Below are positions 41,501 to 42,143 of a stretch of 42,143 nucleotides of DNA, piece by piece. The first letter of the stretch is position 1; the number at the start of each line of letters is the position of its first letter. Below the pieces are notes generated by a model. It did not search any database, had not been told where the DNA came from, and saw only the letters and a program-made list of their open reading frames with translations. The stretch is from DATMQA01 sp035566895 (GTDB lineage: Bacteria; Verrucomicrobiota; Verrucomicrobiia; Limisphaerales; UBA8199), in assembly GCA_035566895.1 (NCBI GenBank), contig DATMQA010000138.1, positions 1 to 42,143 of the forward strand. Direction: 5' to 3'. The position numbers and the translations under genes are program-made.

Positions 41501-41673
41501 ATCACCATCGAGGCTCGGAACGAGACCTCGCTCGCCTGCACCACCCCGCGCAGCAGCGGTGGCGACCAATGGGAGCTGACCACCGCGCCTTGTTGCAGAT
41601 ACGCGCGCGCCAGTTTCATCACCTCCCAACCGGCGGCTTTGCTGAGCAAGGCTTCTGTGAGTTCAGCGGACAT
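38551..41673 (-). CDS. SWIM zinc finger-containing SNF2/RapA-like helicase
   Basis: 1040 residues from the ATG at 41673. A TTG three codons upstream, at 41682, is also possible. The N-terminal SWIM finger is CTC...ICAH (CxC...CxH, near residues 68-82). A 400-residue SNF2-associated region precedes the motor. Helicase motifs: I LADEMGLGKT (about 600), II DEAQHIKN, III LTGTPLENS, IV-V VFSQFVGML and LKAGGVGLNLTGAD, VI DRAHRVGQT. It is an ATP-driven DNA translocase that would remodel DNA-bound proteins such as stalled RNA polymerase. It begins the operon-like cluster ending with ogt. Confidence 0.94.
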   Translation of the reverse strand: MSAELTEALLSKAAGWEVMKLARAYLQQGAVVSSHWSPPLLRGVVQASEVSFRASMVIESEIDIENLCTCREAREWGKICAHGVAVGLHWLKAQQPATSPSPARPAAGGAQTKLPAKRVSALQRDVAGEPAELFIILPPNIDQAMARGKIMLVFEAKWGGGRCPLSALPKGRSFAFSPQDNALIERLEGLTNGETPALLQMETKDFAELLPVLAEHSNITLGKADEVTVTKVPLNLPLRATLEANGEIVLALKQKTTAFMMVGDWVWQKPTFQPLGLPAVAKEVFRSPVRVPRPQVPQFLSQHWPQLQAGGAEANFKLEDFTLEPQAPRFLLELKGGLAQLGALLQCGYGPRIMTVGVTASDESVWLPDPEVPTRYSTRDLNAERAALARLQRSGFSGPDAQGRLQLLGQNAVLNFFAREFAKLQREWRVTLDEHLQNRTLKNIERVEPQFQITSSGVQWFDLGVVFASSGGQTFSPADIQRLVLSGQSHTRLQNGKMAVIDTGAVEELQEVLLDCAPQQHAEGYRVNSQQAGFLEATLRQHTDWKVQAPSAWRARAAKQSGEAKLECPPLGDLETVLRPYQKHGVAWLGFLRENGFGGILADEMGLGKTLQTLAFLRFIRQTRPGVAPMLIVCPTSLVFNWVAEARKFTPDLKVLALQGPDRHTQFALMAGSDIVVTSYALIRRDAERYRELEFDTVVLDEAQHIKNRQTQNAQAVKAVKAGHRIVLTGTPLENSVLDLWSIFDFLMPGYLGTAQDFRERYELPITKEKNAEAQTRLARRLRPFMLRRLKKEVASDLPAKLEQVSFCELTPDQRSVYQQVIEASRKEVLEAVGAQGVARSRMVVLTALLRLRQACCDLRLLKLDDVNPANASGKLDMFGELLEEVIDGGHRLLVFSQFVGMLTLLKEKLTAEGIEFCYLDGSTTDRARVVERFQTNAAIPVFLISLKAGGVGLNLTGADTVIHFDPWWNPAVEDQATDRAHRVGQTKVVTSYKLIARDTVEEKILTLQNHKREIIRATIGGEEEFAASLNWEEIQELLA

Positions 41674-41808
41674 CTCCGTCAATATGTGGCCGGGGCACGC
41701 AGCCGTTCAAGGATACACCAGAGATTCGCCCGCGAGTTTCCTCCCGGTTAATCGGTTCCCGAAGCCGAACGGTAACATTTCTCGCCCTTATTTCGTGTCT
41801 GCTTTGTC

Positions 41809-41837
41809 TTTACATACGCCTGGAGTATGCTTAAATA
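41809..41837 (+). promoter_or_regulatory. Possible promoter of the right-edge secreted protein gene
   Basis: TTTACA (41809-41814), 17 bp, TAAATA (41832-41837), about 32 bp before the GTG at 41870. Reasonable spacing, moderate box matches. Confidence 0.35.
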
Positions 41838-41869
41838 CGCTAAATCCATCGATAAGCCCTCATTTACTT

Positions 41870-42143
41870 GTGAAAATCGAACCTGCTCTTCCAATCCAGG
41901 CCCTTTTCATTGCGTTAGCTTTCAGCGCCCAGGCGGCGTCTTATTCAGGGAACGGAGGCTCCGGCTTCGGCGGTTCGGTCGGGTCCGGCTTCCTCGACAT
42001 GTACGATTCTCCAAGTCAAATGATCTTCACCCTGTACCGAGGCCCTGGTGCGTTTAACGACGACTGTGTGCTTTATCTGGATACCAAACCTGGAGGTTTC
42101 ACGAGTACCGCCCTGTTTTCGGACAATGGCGACGGCGGACGAA
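41870..42143 (+). CDS. Secreted protein, N-terminal part (3' truncated by window edge)
   Basis: From the GTG at 41870 the frame is open to the window end, 91 residues. A signal peptide is visible (VKIEPALPIQALFIALAFSAQAA, cut near AQA/ASYSG). The mature part is Gly/Ser/Asp-rich (SYSGNGGSGFGGSVGSGF; LYRGPGAFNDDCVLYLD), typical of extracellular or PEP-CTERM-like proteins. No ATG is available in this frame. The alternative frame from 41827 has no such features. No clear ribosome site is seen, so the start is tentative. Confidence 0.6.
   Translation, partial: MKIEPALPIQALFIALAFSAQAASYSGNGGSGFGGSVGSGFLDMYDSPSQMIFTLYRGPGAFNDDCVLYLDTKPGGFTSTALFSDNGDGGR

Noticed and set aside
41827..42057. 76-codon frame at the right edge
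   Set aside because: Overlaps the GTG frame at 41870, which has a signal peptide and stays open to the edge. The other frame is Arg/Cys-rich without features.

Overview
The window reads as a chromosomal segment of a Gram-negative bacterium of the Verrucomicrobiota, most likely a Pedosphaera/Limisphaera-like lineage. This is inference: it rests on the Verrucomicrobia-style prepilin-like protein, the C-terminal domain of the secreted subtilase (SVAGKFYRLQ...FYRIELE), the Bat operon layout and the abundant heptamer repeats. GC is moderately high. There is no rRNA, tRNA, transposase, integrase or CRISPR array, and gene order looks like ordinary chromosome.

Layout. 0-8 kb: 3' end of mutL; trigger factor; an organophosphate-type transporter overlapping a HAD phosphatase; a small lipoprotein overlapping a type IV prepilin-like secreted protein; a secreted subtilisin-like protease. 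8-13 kb: a periplasmic GH3 beta-glucosidase, a 2-hydroxyacid dehydrogenase and a zinc alcohol dehydrogenase. 13-21.8 kb: an eight-gene aerotolerance (Bat) operon: moxR, DUF58, DUF4381-like, batA, batB, a batC-like TPR gene, batD, batE. 21.8-30.3 kb: ispA-type prenyl synthase, TPR protein, Tat-exported ferritin-like protein, dienelactone hydrolase, response-regulator/histidine-kinase fusion, MFS transporter and phosphopantetheinyl transferase. 30.5-33.2 kb: an NtrC/NtrB-like two-component pair and a 57-residue membrane protein. 33.6-36.6 kb: two tandem OPA-family transporters. 36.6-41.7 kb: a minus-strand cluster of SNF2 helicase, two coiled-coil proteins with C-terminal membrane anchors, and an O6-alkylguanine-DNA methyltransferase. 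The right edge holds the 5' end of a secreted protein gene.

The most unusual signal is a set of 7-bp (one 8-bp) tandem arrays: CAACTTT, TTTCACG, TTTGGAC, TTTGGTG and TTCGGAT units. Inside the Bat operon they sit at six of the seven gene junctions (all except batA/batB). At five of these they occur as inverted pairs, always with the A/C-rich arm first and the T/G-rich arm second in the sense strand. One pair forms a 42-bp stem with two mismatches. In four genes the T/G-rich arm is translated and supplies part of the signal sequence. Because the unit is 7 bp, all three frames give the same heptapeptide (for example FGFRISD), so the arrays can expand into coding sequence without creating stops. 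I know of no named element with this behaviour, and I could not search.
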